A stretch of DNA of 9,952 nucleotides from an uncultured Gammaproteobacteria bacterium (GTDB taxonomy: Bacteria; Pseudomonadota; Gammaproteobacteria; Steroidobacterales; JABDMI01): NCBI GenBank assembly GCA_938039225.1, contig CALHVH010000136.1:1-9952 (forward strand), written 5' to 3'. Below the pieces are notes generated by a model. That model made no database searches, had not been told where the DNA came from, and saw only the letters and a program-made list of their open reading frames with translations. The translations under genes and the position numbers were made by a program. This document shows positions 6,656-9,952 of the stretch, in pieces. Within the stretch, counting starts at the first letter, position 1. Each line of letters opens with the position of its first letter.

Positions 6656-8059
6656 ATGACAACGGCAAAAACTCTTTTCGACAAAGTTTGGGAGGCACAT
6701 TGTGTGCAGCCCGAGAGTGATGATTTTCCAGCAATATTGTATATCGATTTACATCTCTTACATGAAGTGACGTCACCCCAGGCTTTTGCTGAACTAGAGC
6801 GTAGAAATCTAACTGTACATTCAACTAAAAATTGCTTAGCAACGATTGATCATTCCACACCTACAAGCGCACCGAATGCATTAGGTGAAAGAGACTATGT
6901 AACGGCTCAAGCTAAAAATCAGGTTGATACCTTTTTAGAGAACTGCAAAAAACATAATATTGAATGCCATGCCTGGGATAGCGAACAGCGCGGTATTGTG
7001 CATGTTATGGGTCCTGAAATTGGAGCAACACAACCTGGTAAAACCATTGTCTGTGGTGATTCACATACTAGTACACATGGAGCATTTGGCGCCTTAGCTT
7101 TCGGTATTGGTACCACTGAAGTGGGTCATGTTCTTGCCACGCAATGCTTACTACAACGCAAAGCTAAGAGCATGCGAATTAATATTGAAGGTGAATTGCA
7201 AAAGTCAGTTACGGCAAAAGACGTAATCTTGCATGTTATCGCAACCATTGGAGTAAATGGTGGTACGGGTTACGTGTTGGAGTACGCTGGTTCAGCTGTT
7301 AGAGCAATGGATATGGAAGCGCGTATGACTATGTGCAATATGTCTATCGAGTGCGGAGCCCGTGCAGGAATGATAGCACCCGATGAAATTACCTTTGAGT
7401 ATTTGAAAGGCCGACCTCACTCACCTCAGGGTGAAGATTGGGATAAGGCAATTAAACAATGGTCACAACTACCTACGGATGAAGAGGCTGTTTTCGATAA
7501 AGAAGTGTATATCGATGCAAGCGTAATTTCCCCAACAATTACCTACGGAACTCATCCTGGCATGGCTTTTGCCATTGATGCGTCTATACCTGCTACCACT
7601 GATGAATCCGATATTAGTTCGCTTGAGTATATGCAATTTGCTCAAGGCGAAAGCATTTTAGGTAAAGCCATTGATTTGGTATTTATTGGTAGTTGCACTA
7701 ACTCACGTATCAGTGATTTACGTCATGCTGCAGCTGTCATGCAAGGTAAGCAAGTACAAGTGCGTACCTTAGTGGTTGCCGGTTCAGAACTGATTAAACT
7801 GCAAGCCGAAAAAGAAGGTTTAGATGAAATTTTTAAAGCCGCCGGTGCCGAGTGGCGTGAGCCAGGTTGTTCAATGTGTTTAGGTATGAACGGTGATATC
7901 GGTAATCCAGGAGATTTAGTGGTTAGTACAAGTAATAGGAATTTTATCGGCAGACAAGGAAAGGATGTAAGAACCATTCTTGCCAGTCCATTGGTTGCTG
8001 CCAGTTGTGCTATCAGCGGAACGGTTTCTGACCCAAGAACTCAGGAGCAAGCGGCATGA
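6656..8059 (+). CDS. leuC: 3-isopropylmalate dehydratase large subunit
   Basis: With LeuD it isomerises 2-isopropylmalate to 3-isopropylmalate via dehydration and rehydration, using a 4Fe-4S cluster as Lewis acid. This aconitase-family subunit has 467 residues, nearly the E. coli length (466). Cluster ligands are Cys347 in IGSCTNSR and Cys405 and Cys408 in GCSMC. The active-site segment GDSHTSTHGAFG (134-145) and STSNRNFIGRQG near 424-435 are also present. It starts at ATG 6656, 30 nt after ilvE, with only a weak A-rich sequence upstream (AAAAGA near 6642). It overlaps leuD by 4 nt (ATGA), matching the obligate 1:1 subunit partnership. The separate leuD and the LeuC-specific pattern favour this over aconitase or homoaconitase. 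Confidence 0.96.
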   Translation: MTTAKTLFDKVWEAHCVQPESDDFPAILYIDLHLLHEVTSPQAFAELERRNLTVHSTKNCLATIDHSTPTSAPNALGERDYVTAQAKNQVDTFLENCKKHNIECHAWDSEQRGIVHVMGPEIGATQPGKTIVCGDSHTSTHGAFGALAFGIGTTEVGHVLATQCLLQRKAKSMRINIEGELQKSVTAKDVILHVIATIGVNGGTGYVLEYAGSAVRAMDMEARMTMCNMSIECGARAGMIAPDEITFEYLKGRPHSPQGEDWDKAIKQWSQLPTDEEAVFDKEVYIDASVISPTITYGTHPGMAFAIDASIPATTDESDISSLEYMQFAQGESILGKAIDLVFIGSCTNSRISDLRHAAAVMQGKQVQVRTLVVAGSELIKLQAEKEGLDEIFKAAGAEWREPGCSMCLGMNGDIGNPGDLVVSTSNRNFIGRQGKDVRTILASPLVAASCAISGTVSDPRTQEQAA

Positions 8060-8625
8060 GTAATAATATTTTTAGTTCAAAAACCTTTAATTTAATTACG
8101 GATAATATTGATACTGATCAAATTATTCCGGCACAGTTTTTAACCACCACAACGCGTGAAGGTTTGGCGGCTGGGGCCTTTTTTAATCTTCGATTTGATG
8201 ACGAAGGCAATGAGCGTGAAGATCACGTATTTAAAAATTTTGATGCAAAAGAAACGGCTATATTAGTCTGTGGTAATAATTTTGGTTGTGGCTCTTCGCG
8301 AGAGCACGCACCTTGGTCATTACTAGATCTAGGCTTTAAGGTTGTTGTATCCACACAGTTTGCAGATATTTTTAGAAATAACAGTATCAAAAATGGTTTA
8401 TTACCTTTGGAAATAGACAAGTCAGCATTAGATTATTTGGAAGCTAATCCAAATACGCAATTAACTATTGATGTTGCAAATACCAAATGTGAAATTCACG
8501 GTTATGACAGCATAGATTTTCCGTTGGATGAATTTTCAAAATATTGTCTATCCAATAATTACGATCAGCTGGATTATTTGATGTCGCAGAAAAATAAAAT
8601 AAGCGCCTACGAACAACGTGCTTAA
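8056..8625 (+). CDS. leuD: 3-isopropylmalate dehydratase small subunit
   Basis: This is the swivel-domain partner of LeuC and supplies substrate-specificity and catalytic residues. It has 189 residues, slightly shorter than E. coli LeuD (201). The N-terminal TDNIDTDQIIPAQFL (15-29) and the active-site loop GCGSSREHAPW (77-87) are diagnostic. Its ATG overlaps the leuC stop, and AGGAG at 8043-8047, 8 nt upstream, is one of the best Shine-Dalgarno sequences in the operon. Independent initiation as well as coupling is thus possible. A 25-nt gap follows before leuB. Confidence 0.95.
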   Translation: MSNNIFSSKTFNLITDNIDTDQIIPAQFLTTTTREGLAAGAFFNLRFDDEGNEREDHVFKNFDAKETAILVCGNNFGCGSSREHAPWSLLDLGFKVVVSTQFADIFRNNSIKNGLLPLEIDKSALDYLEANPNTQLTIDVANTKCEIHGYDSIDFPLDEFSKYCLSNNYDQLDYLMSQKNKISAYEQRA

Positions 8626-8650
8626 TAACAAACAGAAGTTTGAGTAATTT

Positions 8651-9727
8651 ATGTCAAAGAAAGTTATTGGTTTGCCTGGTGATGGTATCGGTCCAGAAGT
8701 GTACGCTCAGGCCGTTAGAGTTTTAAAACAATTAGATGAGCAATTTAATCTCAATATTGATTTGCATGAGCATCAGATTGGTGGTGCAGCTATTGATTTG
8801 CATGGTAATCCGCTACCGCAAGAAACCATTGATGCATGTAGAGATGCAGATGCTATTTTGTTAGGCGCTATTGGTGGACCCAAATGGGAGGGCCTACAAG
8901 GTGCGGATAGACCTGAGGCTGGCCTGCTTAAAATACGCAAAACTTTTAATCTTTATGCAAATCTTAGACCGGTTAGTCTGCAAGAATCCTTATCTGAGCT
9001 GTCACCGCTTAAAAAAGATCGTCTAGTAGGCGTTGATATGTTGATTGTTCGCGAGTTAACGGGCGGACTGTACTTTGGGAAAAAATTTCGTGAAGGTGAT
9101 AGTGCCACTGACACCTGTACATATTCGGTTTCTGAAATTGAACGTATTACGCGCTTAGCGTTTTCAATCGCTAAAGGCCGTAGGAATAAGGTGAGTTCAG
9201 TCGATAAGGCGAATGTCATGGAGACTTCGCGCTTATGGCGAGAAACGGTGAATCGTATTCATACTCAAGAATTCCCGGAAGTAGACTTAGAGCATGTACT
9301 AGTAGATGCTTGCGCTATGCACTTAATTTCAAAACCGAGTGCTTTTGATGTGATTCTTACAGAAAACCTTTTTGGAGATATCCTCTCTGATGAGGCATCC
9401 ATGTTAAGTGGGTCATTAGGAGTGTTGCCTTCTGCTTCTTTGTCTAAGCAAGACCCGAGTCAAGGTATTGCCTTATATGAGCCCATTCATGGTTCAGCGC
9501 CAGACATTGCAGGACAAGGTATCGCTAACCCAGCGGCAATGTTGTTAAGTGTTGCAATGATGTTACGTCACAGTTTACAACACGAAGAGTCAGCCGCACT
9601 TTTGGAAAAAGCGGTATTTGATAGCTGGAATGCTGGTGTCTTTACTGCTGATTTAAGTAATGAGAATTCAGTTGGTTCTAAAGCGTTCACAGATTCAGTC
9701 TTAAGTAATATTTCGCGATCTGTGTAA
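8651..9727 (+). CDS. leuB: 3-isopropylmalate dehydrogenase
   Basis: NAD-dependent oxidative decarboxylation of 3-isopropylmalate to 2-oxoisocaproate, the last leucine-specific step before IlvE. It has 358 residues (E. coli 363). The N-terminal PGDGIGPEV (9-17) marks the beta-decarboxylating dehydrogenase family. RELTGGLYFG contains the catalytic-tyrosine segment. Metal-binding aspartates are Asp219 (VDACAMH), Asp243 and Asp247 (GDILSDEAS). The cofactor loop EPIHGSAPDIAGQGIANPAA is the NAD-type form seen in LeuB rather than the NADP-type of isocitrate dehydrogenase. The ribosome binding site is weak (GAG at 8642-8644). The stop overlaps the ilvA start by one base. In E. coli leuB precedes leuC; here it follows leuD. 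Confidence 0.96.
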   Translation: MSKKVIGLPGDGIGPEVYAQAVRVLKQLDEQFNLNIDLHEHQIGGAAIDLHGNPLPQETIDACRDADAILLGAIGGPKWEGLQGADRPEAGLLKIRKTFNLYANLRPVSLQESLSELSPLKKDRLVGVDMLIVRELTGGLYFGKKFREGDSATDTCTYSVSEIERITRLAFSIAKGRRNKVSSVDKANVMETSRLWRETVNRIHTQEFPEVDLEHVLVDACAMHLISKPSAFDVILTENLFGDILSDEASMLSGSLGVLPSASLSKQDPSQGIALYEPIHGSAPDIAGQGIANPAAMLLSVAMMLRHSLQHEESAALLEKAVFDSWNAGVFTADLSNENSVGSKAFTDSVLSNISRSV

Positions 9728-9952
9728 TGTCAGTTTCAAGGTCCAAAGTCACTCAAGCAAAAGAACTTGCGAGTTTAAAGTCTCACTATTTACAAAAGAC
9801 TCGCGATCTAGACTTATCTGAATTAGTCAAAAAAACCGAGCTTACTTTACTTCCTGCAATTTCTAATAAATTAAACACAAAGATTCATTTAAAACGTGAA
9901 GATCAACAAAGTGTATTTTCTTTTAAAATTCGCGGAGCATTTGCAAAACTAC
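9727..9952 (+). CDS. ilvA: Threonine dehydratase (biosynthetic), N-terminal part, cut by the window edge
   Basis: Only the first 75 codons are present. The visible sequence includes IHLKRED (53-59) and SFKIRGA (65-71), where Lys67 is the expected PLP Schiff-base lysine. This is the hallmark of threonine dehydratases, which deaminate threonine to 2-oxobutyrate and so commit carbon to isoleucine. The first 35 or so residues are poorly conserved. The start at ATG 9727 overlaps the leuB stop (TAATG) and has no clear Shine-Dalgarno sequence, so translational coupling is likely. The operon context favours biosynthetic IlvA over catabolic TdcB. Whether the C-terminal ACT-like regulatory domains are present, which would settle this, cannot be seen. 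Confidence 0.88.
   Translation, partial: MSVSRSKVTQAKELASLKSHYLQKTRDLDLSELVKKTELTLLPAISNKLNTKIHLKREDQQSVFSFKIRGAFAKL

Overview
The window carries a divergent gene pair around a long regulatory region, in DNA that is moderately AT-rich (about 40% G+C by eye). Gene types point to a gammaproteobacterium, plausibly a marine one: an RhlE-type DEAD-box helicase, an IlvGM-type acetohydroxyacid synthase, and an amino-acid attenuator with a leader peptide. I cannot place it to genus from sequence alone.

Layout. Positions 4-1332 (minus strand) hold a complete RhlE-like RNA helicase. Positions 1333-1984 hold no enzyme gene. They contain candidate divergent promoters, an 8-bp dyad, a short leader-peptide ORF with ten consecutive Val/Leu/Ile codons, and a Rho-independent terminator whose 5' arm can alternatively pair with sequence inside the leader ORF, i.e. 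a classical branched-chain amino acid attenuator. From 1985 to the right edge, eight genes run on the plus strand, tightly packed: ilvG, ilvM, leuA, ilvE, leuC, leuD, leuB and the first 75 codons of ilvA. Junctions are 1-nt overlap, 28 nt, 0 nt, 30 nt, 4-nt overlap, 25 nt and 1-nt overlap, which strongly suggests one transcript.

Function. IlvA makes 2-oxobutyrate from threonine. IlvGM condenses pyruvate with 2-oxobutyrate or pyruvate to begin the isoleucine and valine branches. LeuA, LeuCD and LeuB convert 2-oxoisovalerate to 2-oxoisocaproate, and IlvE transaminates the final oxo acids to Ile, Val and Leu. Two common-pathway steps, ilvC (reductoisomerase) and ilvD (dihydroxyacid dehydratase), are not in the window; ilvD or others could lie beyond the right edge.

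The most interesting aspect is the fusion of what enterobacteria keep as two separately attenuated operons (ilvGMEDA and leuABCD) into one interleaved operon. It sits behind a single leader peptide whose control codons mix all three branched-chain amino acids. I found no mobile element, CRISPR array, tRNA or rRNA.
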